Shown: piece after piece, positions 6,694 through 14,295 of the stretch | Layout: every line of letters begins with the position of its first letter | Position numbering within the stretch: the first letter of the stretch is position 1 | Source of the DNA: Burkholderiales bacterium | Lineage (GTDB): Bacteria; Pseudomonadota; Gammaproteobacteria; Burkholderiales; Burkholderiaceae_C | DNA length: 36,477 nt | Direction: 5' to 3' | Assembly (NCBI GenBank): GCA_947372225.1 | Contig: CANBSV010000015.1 | Coordinates: 1-36,477 of the forward strand | The notes under the pieces: generated by a model | What the model saw: the letters and a program-made list of their open reading frames with translations, nothing else | Database searches by the model: none | Told to the model about the DNA's origin: nothing | Position numbers and translations under genes: made by a program

Positions 6694-8754
6694 ATGAAAA
6701 TCCAGGTTGCGGGTCCCGGCTGCAGCAAGTGCCGCAGCACGGTAGGCATCATCGAGCGGGCTGCACAAGACGCCGGCGTGACGGTCGAGATCGTCAAGGT
6801 CGAAACGCGTGAGGAGATGCTCCGCCTGGGCGTGCACGCCACGCCGGCCGTCATCATCGACGGCCAGATCGTGCACAGCGGCGGGCTGCCGACGCGCGAA
6901 GCGGTGCAAGCCTGGCTGAAGCCTCAGCCGATCGGCTTCTTGCGCCACCCGACGCGGCACCTGTTTTTCACCGGCAAGGGCGGCGTGGGCAAGACCTCGC
7001 TGTCGAGCGCGGCGGCGATGGCGCTGGCCGATGCCGGTAAAAAGGTGCTGCTCGTGAGCACCGATGCGGCGTCGAACCTCGACGAGATGCTGGGCATCGA
7101 GTTGCGCAACACCGCCACGCCGGTACCCGGTGTACCGGGGCTGTCGGTGCTCAACATCGACCCCGACAAAGCGGCCGAGTCGTACCGGCTGCGCGTGCTC
7201 GCGCAAATGGCCGCCGACGCCACCGCCACCGAGCGCGCCACCGTGCGCGAGCAGCTCTCGGGCGCGTGCACGACCGAGATCGCGTCGTTCGATGAATTTG
7301 CCTCGCTGCTGTCGGACGACGTTGGCGGCTATGACCACATCGTGTTCGACACCGCGCCCACCGGCCACACGCTGCGCTTGCTCAGCCTGCCCAAGGCGTG
7401 GAGCGGCTTTCTCGAAGGCAACGACCGGGGTGCGTCGTGCCTCGGCCCGCACTCGGGCCTCAAGATGCAGGAGGTGCGCTTCAAGGCGGCGCTCGACGCG
7501 CTGAGCGACCCGGCGCAAACCACCGTGATCCTGGTCACCCGGCCCGACAAGGGCGCCATTGCCGAGGCCGCTCGCACCGCCGAGGAACTGCACGAACTCG
7601 GCCTGAACAACCAGCGTCTGGCGATCAACGGCGTGTTTCACGCCAGCGATCGCAGCGATGCGGTGGCCTGCGCCATCGAGGCGCTTGGGCAACTCGCGAT
7701 CGACGAGATGCCGCCGTCGGTGCGCGCGCTGCCGCACGACAGCGTGCCGCTGCGCGCCTTCGACACCGTCGGCCTGCCGGCCTTGCGCGCGCTGTTGAGC
7801 ACGGCCGTGCAAACCATCGCACCCGCCCCCGCCAAAGCGGCAGAAGCCGCACCCACCATGAGCGGACTCGACGCCCTGGCCGACGAGCTGGCCGGCGCGC
7901 CACACGGGCTGATCATGGTCATGGGCAAAGGCGGCGTGGGCAAGACCACGGTGGCCGCCGCACTCGCGCTCGGGCTCATCCAGCGCGGCAAGACCGTGCA
8001 CCTGAGCACCACCGATCCGGCCGCCCATCTGGCCGGAACGCTCGAAGGCGAGGTGGCGGGCCTGCGCGTGAGTCGCATCGACCCGAAGGTCGAGACACAG
8101 CACTACATCGACAAGATCATGGCCGCCAAGTCGCCGGGCCTCAGCGCCCAGGAACGCGCCCTGCTGCTCGAAGACCTGCGCTCACCGTGCACCGAGGAGG
8201 TGGCCGTCTTCCATGCGTTTTCGCGCATCGTGAGCGAAGCGCGCAGCGCCTTCGTGGTGCTCGACACCGCCCCCACCGGCCACTCGCTGCTGCTGATGGA
8301 CGCCACGGGCGCGTACCACCGGCAAATGCTGCGCGAGTTCGAAGGGCGCGGCAACACGCGCATCGTCACCCCGCTGATGCGGCTGCAAGACGCCGACTAC
8401 ACCCGCATCGTGCTGGTGACGCTGCCCGAGGTCACGCCGGTGTCGCAAGCCGCCGCGCTGCAAGAAGACCTGCGCCGCGCGCACATCGAGCCCTACGCCT
8501 GGGTGATCAACAAGAGCGTGCTGGCCGCCGGCACCCACGACCGCCTGCTCGCCGCCCGGCTGGCCGGCGAGCGCAAGCAGATCGAACGCATCGGCGCCGG
8601 CCTGGCCACACGGGTGTTCACCCTGCCGTGGCTGACAAGCCCGCCCATCGGGTTCACCGCGCTGTCGGCGCTGGTGAGCACGCCCACGTCAGGGGTGGCA
8701 GTTTCCGACCCGATCGCGACGAAAACACCGGCCGCCGGACAGCTCACCCAGTGA
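6694..8754 (+). CDS. arsA: Thioredoxin-like domain fused to two-half ArsA ATPase
   Basis: A 686-residue fusion. Residues 1-76 are a thioredoxin-fold domain of the small redox-disulfide (MTH895/TM0996-like) type, with Cys10 and Cys13 in PGCSKCRS and the cis-Pro segment ATPAVIIDG. Residues 88-686 are arsenite-stimulated ArsA with both halves. P-loops GKGGVGKT lie at 94-101 and 411-418; DTAPTGHT at 219 and DTAPTGHS at 524 are the signal-transduction motifs. All three metalloid-binding cysteines of E. coli ArsA have equivalents: Cys192 (SGACTTE), Cys249 (GASCLG) and Cys499 (SPCTEE). ArsA normally drives arsenite efflux through ArsB and receives As(III) from ArsD, itself thioredoxin-fold. Here the fused domain may replace ArsD or serve ArsC as reductant; both are inferences. 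Start ATG 6694 follows CAAGGT; an ATG 21 bases earlier is possible. Confidence 0.92.
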   Translation: MKIQVAGPGCSKCRSTVGIIERAAQDAGVTVEIVKVETREEMLRLGVHATPAVIIDGQIVHSGGLPTREAVQAWLKPQPIGFLRHPTRHLFFTGKGGVGKTSLSSAAAMALADAGKKVLLVSTDAASNLDEMLGIELRNTATPVPGVPGLSVLNIDPDKAAESYRLRVLAQMAADATATERATVREQLSGACTTEIASFDEFASLLSDDVGGYDHIVFDTAPTGHTLRLLSLPKAWSGFLEGNDRGASCLGPHSGLKMQEVRFKAALDALSDPAQTTVILVTRPDKGAIAEAARTAEELHELGLNNQRLAINGVFHASDRSDAVACAIEALGQLAIDEMPPSVRALPHDSVPLRAFDTVGLPALRALLSTAVQTIAPAPAKAAEAAPTMSGLDALADELAGAPHGLIMVMGKGGVGKTTVAAALALGLIQRGKTVHLSTTDPAAHLAGTLEGEVAGLRVSRIDPKVETQHYIDKIMAAKSPGLSAQERALLLEDLRSPCTEEVAVFHAFSRIVSEARSAFVVLDTAPTGHSLLLMDATGAYHRQMLREFEGRGNTRIVTPLMRLQDADYTRIVLVTLPEVTPVSQAAALQEDLRRAHIEPYAWVINKSVLAAGTHDRLLAARLAGERKQIERIGAGLATRVFTLPWLTSPPIGFTALSALVSTPTSGVAVSDPIATKTPAAGQLTQ

Positions 8755-8852
8755 CGCGGCGCTGGCGGGAGCGTCACCTTGCCTTGATCTGGCTCACGGG
8801 CGGCCGTCTCAAACCCCGTGAAGATGGCTGCCTCAACCTGAAGGAGAACACC

Positions 8853-9053
8853 ATGCTTCAAAACGTCGGTACCGTCGATCGTGTCATTCGCATTGCCGCT
8901 GGTGCGGGCCTGATCGCCGCCACCGTGGCCGGTGTCATCGGCCCCTGGGGGTGGATCGGCGTGGTGCCCCTGGCCACGGGCGTGTTTCGCTTTTGCCCCG
9001 CCTACCTGCCGTTCGGCCTGAACAGTTGCGGCATGAATAGCGGCAAGCGCTGA
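8853..9053 (+). CDS. DUF2892 (YgaP-like) small inner-membrane protein
   Basis: 66 residues with a strong AAGGAG at 8841-8846. Two hydrophobic spans are visible, around IRIAAGAGLIAATVAGVIGPWGW and IGVVPLATGVFRFCPAY. The C-terminus has the family's paired cysteines (FCPAYLPFGLNSCG). The domain also occurs as the membrane part of the rhodanese YgaP, and stand-alone versions accompany sulfur, arsenic and metal-stress genes. It lies 98 bases after arsA and is probably its last co-transcribed partner, though a weak FNR-like half-site (TTGAT at 8784) lies in the gap. The precise role is unknown; membrane handling of thiols or metalloids is a guess. Confidence 0.85.
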   Translation: MLQNVGTVDRVIRIAAGAGLIAATVAGVIGPWGWIGVVPLATGVFRFCPAYLPFGLNSCGMNSGKR

Positions 9054-9076
9054 TTGCGCCGGAGCCGGAGCAAGCG

Positions 9077-9110
9077 GGTGGCCACCTGCATGGGCGGCGG
9101 CCATTCGCCG
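9077..9110. terminator. Inverted repeats between convergent operons
   Basis: A 10-base palindrome GGTGGCCACC (9077-9086) and a stem CGGCG/CGCCG (9095-9099, 9106-9110) fill the 76-base gap between the convergent DUF2892 and exbD genes. They could serve as a bidirectional stop. No T-tract is present on either side, so the call rests on position and symmetry. Confidence 0.35.
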
Positions 9111-9129
9111 TTGTGCACTGCCAGCGCGA

Positions 9130-9573
9130 TCACCGTGCGACGACTGCAGCCGCCGGCACTCCATCTGTGACGAATGCGATCTTGGTCAGGCCCGCGCGCT
9201 GCGCTGCGGACATGACCTCGGTGATGCGCTCGTAGCGCGTGGCGCGGTCAGCCCGCAGATGCATCTCCGGCTCGGCACCACCGCCGTGCACCACTGCGAC
9301 GAATTGCTGACCCATGTGAGCAATATCCGTCTGCACACCATCGACAAACAAGCCGCCCTCGGCATCGATGGCCACGGCCACCGTGCGCGGCTTGTCGTCG
9401 AGCCGGCTGGCGTCCACCTTGGGCAGATCCACCGGAACGGCCTGCTGAAACAGCGGTGCAGTGATGATGAAAATCACCAGCAGCACCAGCATCACGTCGA
9501 CCAGCGGGGTGGTATTGATCTCCACCATCGGCTGGCTCAGGGGCAGTTTGTTGCCCTGTTGGTTGAAGGCCAT
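9130..9573 (-). CDS. exbD: ExbD-type proton-channel subunit
   Basis: 147 residues. It has one membrane helix (LVDVMLVLLVIFIITAPLF) after a short cytoplasmic segment and a periplasmic domain with the typical VDLPKV and MHLRADRATRYERI strands. Asp26 in TTPLVDVM matches the essential proton-carrying Asp25 of E. coli ExbD. With ExbB and TonB it turns the proton gradient into work on outer-membrane receptors. Its ribosome site AAGGAG overlaps the exbB stop region (exbB TGA at 9589, ATG at 9573), so the two are translated together. It is the last gene of the nine-gene block. TolR is the alternative, but the linked tonB and receptors favour ExbD. Confidence 0.92.
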   Translation of the reverse strand: MAFNQQGNKLPLSQPMVEINTTPLVDVMLVLLVIFIITAPLFQQAVPVDLPKVDASRLDDKPRTVAVAIDAEGGLFVDGVQTDIAHMGQQFVAVVHGGGAEPEMHLRADRATRYERITEVMSAAQRAGLTKIAFVTDGVPAAAVVAR

Positions 9574-9586
9574 GGCGATCGCTCCT

Positions 9587-10321
9587 TCAGCGGGGTTGGG
9601 CCGCGCGCAGCGGTTTCACGTTGGCCACCGGCCCGTGGCTGTCTAGGCGCACACCGGCCACCAAGTAAGCGTGCAGGCTGTTTGCAAAACCATCGAGTTG
9701 CGCCAGCACCAGCCGATTGCCCCGGGTGAGCGCGTTGTAGGCCAGCACCGCTGGAATGGCCACGAACAAACCGGCCGCGGTCATGATCAGCGCCTCGCCT
9801 ACCGGGCCGGCCACCTTGTCCAGCACCACCTGGGTCGCTCCGGCCAGACCGACCAGCGCGTGATAGATGCCCCAGACCGTGCCGAACAGTCCCACGAACG
9901 GCGCAGTCGACCCGACCGATGCCAGAAAGGTCAGCCCGCGCTCGACTCGCGCCTGCGCCAGTACCGTGGACTGCTGCAGCGTGCGTGCGATGAAATCGCT
10001 TGCCTCGACACCGGCGCCGATGCCACCGGCCTGCTTTTCCTCGAAGGCCTGCGCGGCCAGAACGGCATCGGTGGCCACCAGCGCGAACACGCCGGAGCGG
10101 TCCTCGGCGCGGATGGCTTCCAGCGCCTGCGAGCGTGTGTCAGCCTGCCAGAAGGCCGTCATCGCTCGCGCGATCGAGCCACGGGCGCGCAGCACCGTGA
10201 CGGCCTTGCCGATCACGATGTACCAGCTGGCTGTGGACATCAGCAGCAGCACCAGCGCCACGCTGTGGATGACGCCATCGCTTTGCGTCCAGAAGTGGGC
10301 CAGGCCCATGGATGTGTTCAT
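9587..10321 (-). CDS. exbB: ExbB-type MotA/TolQ/ExbB channel protein
   Basis: 244 residues from the ATG at 10321; a second in-frame ATG four codons on is possible. Three membrane helices are visible: near residues 15-40 (VALVLLLMSTASWYIVIGKA), the conserved SVGSTAPFVGLFGTVWGIYH stretch, and ALIMTAAGLFVAIPAVLAYN. The last two carry the polar Thr residues of the proton path. It forms the pentameric channel around ExbD and energises TonB. It follows the first receptor gene by 49 bases. The open frame continues upstream of 10321, but that sequence overlaps the receptor's C-terminus and is not ExbB-like. Confidence 0.93.
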   Translation of the reverse strand: MNTSMGLAHFWTQSDGVIHSVALVLLLMSTASWYIVIGKAVTVLRARGSIARAMTAFWQADTRSQALEAIRAEDRSGVFALVATDAVLAAQAFEEKQAGGIGAGVEASDFIARTLQQSTVLAQARVERGLTFLASVGSTAPFVGLFGTVWGIYHALVGLAGATQVVLDKVAGPVGEALIMTAAGLFVAIPAVLAYNALTRGNRLVLAQLDGFANSLHAYLVAGVRLDSHGPVANVKPLRAAQPR

Positions 10322-10370
10322 GCTTGCAACTCCAGGTTGAGGGGATCGGCGCGCCGGGCGGTTCGCATCA

Positions 10371-12836
10371 TCAGAAGTCCACCTTGACCGACGCCACGAA
10401 AGAACGTGGCGTGCCGTACACCAGGCTGTTGCCGTCGTAGGGCTGTAAGTCGGTGGCATAGGTCCGGTTGAACAGGTTGTTGACGTTCAGTTGCAAGGTC
10501 GTGATTCGGCCCTGCCCTGACTTCATCGCGTACGACACCATGGCATTGGCCACGGCATAGCCCGGCGTCCTGAAGGTGTTGGACTGGTCGGTCGCCGAGT
10601 CGTAGGCGGTGACTCCACCACCGACCTTCCAGCCGTGCCACGTGTCACCCTGGAACTCGTACGTGCCGGCCAGATTGACCATGTTGCGCGGCACGTTGGG
10701 CATGCGGTTGCCTTGGACGTAGCCGCTTCCGGCGGTGGTCCGGGTGACGGTGATGTCGGTGTAGGTGTAGGACGCGATAAGGTTCAGGCCGCGCCGCACC
10801 TCGCCCTGGATGTCGAACTCGACACCACGGCTGCGCACCTCGCCAACGCTCACCTGATAGCCAAACAGGCCCGATGGATCGTGAAGGACATCGGGGGCGC
10901 CGATGTCGGTCTTGGTGAGCTCGAACACGGCCAGCGACGACGTCAGCTTGCCGCCGTCGAGTTCGACTTTTCCGCCGAGTTCGAACTGCTGGGCGCTTTG
11001 CGGCTTCAACTGCGAACCGTGCCAGTCCTTCCCCGAATTCGGCGAAAAGTTCTCGGCGTAATTGCCGTATAGGCTCAGCCAGTCTTGCGCACGCCACAGC
11101 GCACCGACGCGCGGTGTGAAGGCGTAATAGGCGCTGTCGGCAAACCGCTGGATGGAATCATCGCCACCCAAGCCCGCGCCGATTTGCTGCCAGCTCTTGC
11201 GGTTGAGTTGCAGCTTTTGCCAACGCAGGCCCGTCAGCAAGTCGACGCCGTGGGGCAGCTTGATCTGATCCTGCGCGTAGGCGCCATAACTGGCATTCAC
11301 TTGGCCGCCGCTGACATACGTGGTGGGCTCCAGGCTCAAGCCGCCCGGGTTGGCGGGCTTGAGCAAGTCCTGAGTGAAATAGGGTCCTGCGAGGCTGCTG
11401 GCCCGCTGGGTCTGCGCCGACTTGAACTGGTGGTAGTCAGTGCCCAGCAACAGCGTGTGTTGCAGCCCGAGGGTCTGGAAATGGCCCAGCAGGTTCACTT
11501 CGGTCGAATCCGTCGTGGACTCGGTTTCCACGCCCAGGCGAATCATGTCGGCCGTCCACGAATTGCCGACGTGGTTGGTCCCGAAGAAGCCGGCGTAGTA
11601 GCCGTTGTCGTGGGGCGCATTCACCCGGTGGTGCGCGAGCCGCTGGGAGATCTTCCAGCCATCGTTGAACTCGTGCGACCAGTTCAATTCCACCAGGTAC
11701 ATGTCGGTATTCGTGGACCAGTGGTCCACATTCGCCGAGCGCGGCACGCGCACCAGTTTTTGAGTGGTTGGGTCGAACGGGACGTACAAGACGTTCACGG
11801 CCGCAGGGTTGTGCGAGTACTCCGCTTCCAGCGTCACCTGCGTTTTCGGGCTGATGGCCCACGTCAGCGTGGGCGCGACGAACATGTTCTCGCCGTGCAC
11901 AGCGTCCTGCCACGAGCGGCTCGTGTCGTAGCTCGCATTGACGCGGTACAGCACCGACTTGTCGTCGTTCAGCGGCCCCGTGGCGTCGAAACGTGTGACG
12001 TACTGATCCCACGACCCGACGAGCTGCTCGAGCGAATACTGTGCCTCTTTCAACGGCTTCTTTGTGACGATATTGACGATGCCGCCGGGCTCGACACGGC
12101 CATACAGGATGGCCGCAGGGCCTTTCATCACCTCGACGCTGTCGACGTTGGACAGCGTCTGCGTGCCCATCGGGCTGACGTAGTCGGGGTCGTTCAACCA
12201 CGCGCCATTTCTCAACACGGTGTTGCTCTGAAAGCCTCGCAGATAAAGGGTCTGCGAGCCAGTCGTCGGATATCTGTTCGATGACGAGCGAACCCCGCTG
12301 ACGTTGACCAGCGCTTGATCCAGGGTCAGTACCTTCTGGTCCTGCAGCACCTGCTGCGGCACGACCTGGATGGAAATCGGTGTTTCCATCAGGGGCGTGT
12401 CGGTCTTGGTGGCCGCCGAGGCCACCGGCACGGCGTAGCGCTCGGCCGAGGCCGACGCGCCGGCCGCGCTCACGGTGACCGCCCGCAGGCGGACAGGCGC
12501 ACCGCCCTCGGCGGCCGTTGCCTCGATCGTGACCGCGCCGTCGGCTGCGCTTTCAAATCTAAGCCCGCTGCCGGCCAGCAATTGCGCCAGCGCTACGGCC
12601 GGGCTCAGCTGGCCGCGCACTGCGGGCGCCGTCTTGCCGGCGAGCAACTCGGCGGCATACAACGTCTTCACGCCGGTTTGCTCGGCGAAGCGGGTCAGCG
12701 CTGCCGCCAGTGGCTGCGCCTCAATATCGATCGAGACCGGCGTGGCGGGCTGCGCGAAGGCAAACTGCGCGGCCAGCAAGGCGGCCGGCAATGTCAGTTG
12801 CCAGAAGCGCTTTTGACTCATGGGGCGTAGCGTCAT
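10371..12836 (-). CDS. TonB-dependent siderophore-type receptor with STN signalling domain (receptor 1)
   Basis: About 821 residues. A signal peptide ends AFA-Q near 28. An STN domain follows at about 36-86 (IDIEAQPLAAALTRFAEQTG, then AVRGQLSPAVALAQLLAGSG). A TonB-box-like LRAVTVSA comes next, then the plug with VEVMKGPAAILYGRVEPGG, then the beta barrel ending in VDF. STN domains normally touch a FecR-type anti-sigma factor, linking ligand binding to FecI-type sigma activity. The plug motifs match the FpvA/FoxA-like ferrisiderophore class. Start choice is uncertain: ATGs at 12854, 12836 and 12821 are all in frame and none has a good ribosome site. It is a clear paralogue of receptor 2 (shared TDTPLMETP and QVVPQ motifs). 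The ligand is not known. Confidence 0.92.
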   Translation of the reverse strand: MTLRPMSQKRFWQLTLPAALLAAQFAFAQPATPVSIDIEAQPLAAALTRFAEQTGVKTLYAAELLAGKTAPAVRGQLSPAVALAQLLAGSGLRFESAADGAVTIEATAAEGGAPVRLRAVTVSAAGASASAERYAVPVASAATKTDTPLMETPISIQVVPQQVLQDQKVLTLDQALVNVSGVRSSSNRYPTTGSQTLYLRGFQSNTVLRNGAWLNDPDYVSPMGTQTLSNVDSVEVMKGPAAILYGRVEPGGIVNIVTKKPLKEAQYSLEQLVGSWDQYVTRFDATGPLNDDKSVLYRVNASYDTSRSWQDAVHGENMFVAPTLTWAISPKTQVTLEAEYSHNPAAVNVLYVPFDPTTQKLVRVPRSANVDHWSTNTDMYLVELNWSHEFNDGWKISQRLAHHRVNAPHDNGYYAGFFGTNHVGNSWTADMIRLGVETESTTDSTEVNLLGHFQTLGLQHTLLLGTDYHQFKSAQTQRASSLAGPYFTQDLLKPANPGGLSLEPTTYVSGGQVNASYGAYAQDQIKLPHGVDLLTGLRWQKLQLNRKSWQQIGAGLGGDDSIQRFADSAYYAFTPRVGALWRAQDWLSLYGNYAENFSPNSGKDWHGSQLKPQSAQQFELGGKVELDGGKLTSSLAVFELTKTDIGAPDVLHDPSGLFGYQVSVGEVRSRGVEFDIQGEVRRGLNLIASYTYTDITVTRTTAGSGYVQGNRMPNVPRNMVNLAGTYEFQGDTWHGWKVGGGVTAYDSATDQSNTFRTPGYAVANAMVSYAMKSGQGRITTLQLNVNNLFNRTYATDLQPYDGNSLVYGTPRSFVASVKVDF

Positions 12837-12977
12837 AGTGGTGTGTGGTTCCATATGGGAGGGATCTATCGGATGTGACGGTCGGCAGACCCCGACTCCG
12901 TCAACCCGAGTGAAGAATTGAGCGTGTGGGCCGTCCAGGACGGGACTCAACGCTGTTCGCGGCCATGCAGACACTGG

Positions 12978-14261
12978 TCAACACGCCGGTTGGTCGCCGT
13001 TCGCCGCACCGCGCAGCAAGTTGTTGTGACGGACGCGCGCCGCCGCGCGCTTCTTGAGCCAGATGTACACGCCGGTGATCGACAGCATGGCCACGATCAG
13101 GCCCACCACGCACAGGAACACCTTGTAGGGCAGTCCCCACAGAAGCCCCATGTGCAGCGCGAAGATCCAACTGTGGACCGTCACCCCGGCGTTGACACCC
13201 GTGGGCAGGTTCAGCCCCGCAAACGCACCGGTCGTGCCGTCGAACAGCAAGTAGGTGTTACCGCCCTCGTCTTGCAGGTCGTGGTCGCTGCGAACCAAGT
13301 AGATGAACACGCCCTTGCTGGCATCGAACTGCAGGCCGTCCTCTTTCTCGACCGTGAAGCCGTGGGTGCGGGCCTGCTCGGCCATCAGCCGCTGCGCCGT
13401 GGCATGCGCCTCACGCCAGCCCATGCCAGGTTTGTCGGGCGCGGGGTCGAGGACAGGCAACTCGCCATAGGGGTCCGGCATCGTAAAGATGGACTTCATC
13501 ACCGGCTGATAGACCTGCTCGCCGAGGTTGAAGCCCACGCTCGACCAGGCCAGCACCAGCAACAGCAGCCACACCCACAAGCCGCCGGCGCGATGCAAGT
13601 CGAAATTCACGCGGTAGGCCGAGCCGCTCCACTTCACCAGCCACGCAGGCTTCCACCTTGACCACCACGACTTGCGCGCCCCGGCCCGCGACTGCGCAGT
13701 AGGGCCCTCACGCCGTTGCACGGACAAGGGGAACGTCAGGTAGGCGCTGACAAAGCAATCGATCGTCCAGACCAGCGCGGCGATACCGAACAGCCAGGTG
13801 CCGATCTCGCCAGGCACGGCCAGCCGGTAGTGCAATGCGATCACGAAGCCGATGAAGTTTTGCCGGGTGATGGGCCAGATGCCGTCAGGCTCTCTTTGGC
13901 GCGAAATCTCGGCGCCGCTGTAGGGGTCCAGATTCAGCGTGAAGGCGCCAGCCCCGACGTGCTGTGGCGCGGCCGGATCGACCCGGGGCTCGACCCGCAC
14001 GCTGTAGGGCTCATCGGGGGGGCGGTTGAAACGCAGCCCCGTGACCAGCGCCTGCGGCTCCAGGGCCTGCGCGCGCTCGAGCAGCGTCACCTCGTCAAGC
14101 CGGGGCGCATCGCGCAACACCACCTTGACGGGCGGGTTCAGCCAGCGCTGGATCTGCGGCGTGAACGTGATGATGCTGCCGGTCAGCCCGGCCACGACCA
14201 GGAAAAAGGCCATGTACAGCCCGGCGTAGCGATGCACCAGCACCCAGAAGTGGCGTGTCAT
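12978..14261 (-). CDS. PepSY-associated membrane protein, possible ferrisiderophore reductase (FoxB/PiuB-like)
   Basis: 427 residues with four main membrane spans: YAGLYMAFFLVVAGLTGSI near 12-30, a double span near 140-180 around FIGFVIALHYRL and WLFGIAALVWTIDCFVSAYL, a span near 235 (LWVWLLLLVLAWSSVGF), and the last near 385 (LCVVGLIVAMLSITGVYIWL). A PepSY-like periplasmic segment follows the third. Histidines in HR (10), LHYR, LHRAGGLW and ALHMGLLWG lie at helix ends, as in FoxB, a haem-bearing inner-membrane reductase. It sits between two receptor genes, 34 bases before receptor 2's stop side, so it probably releases iron from the imported chelate. The ribosome site GGAG is 7 bases before the ATG. 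Reduction activity is inferred from family and place. Confidence 0.88.
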   Translation of the reverse strand: MTRHFWVLVHRYAGLYMAFFLVVAGLTGSIITFTPQIQRWLNPPVKVVLRDAPRLDEVTLLERAQALEPQALVTGLRFNRPPDEPYSVRVEPRVDPAAPQHVGAGAFTLNLDPYSGAEISRQREPDGIWPITRQNFIGFVIALHYRLAVPGEIGTWLFGIAALVWTIDCFVSAYLTFPLSVQRREGPTAQSRAGARKSWWSRWKPAWLVKWSGSAYRVNFDLHRAGGLWVWLLLLVLAWSSVGFNLGEQVYQPVMKSIFTMPDPYGELPVLDPAPDKPGMGWREAHATAQRLMAEQARTHGFTVEKEDGLQFDASKGVFIYLVRSDHDLQDEGGNTYLLFDGTTGAFAGLNLPTGVNAGVTVHSWIFALHMGLLWGLPYKVFLCVVGLIVAMLSITGVYIWLKKRAAARVRHNNLLRGAANGDQPAC

Positions 14262-14295
14262 GCGGTCGCTCCGTTGGCGCAGATCCCGGGTCCCA

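Noticed and set aside
6187..8103. 638-codon minus-strand frame opposite arsH and arsA
   Set aside because: It spans two well-identified genes and an intergenic gap; low-complexity His/Arg/Gly-rich translation with no domain.
8784..8797. FNR-like TTGAT-N4-CTCAC before the DUF2892 gene
   Set aside because: Only one half-site is good; two mismatches in the other half.
7398..8852. N-terminal extension of the DUF2892 frame across arsA
   Set aside because: The extension reads through arsA out of frame; the real gene begins at 8853 with AAGGAG.
11085..12284. Plus-strand frame opposite receptor 1 (and a similar one at 15067-16482 opposite receptor 2)
   Set aside because: Both are antisense shadows of the same receptor codon pattern, which is why they look alike; no start signals.
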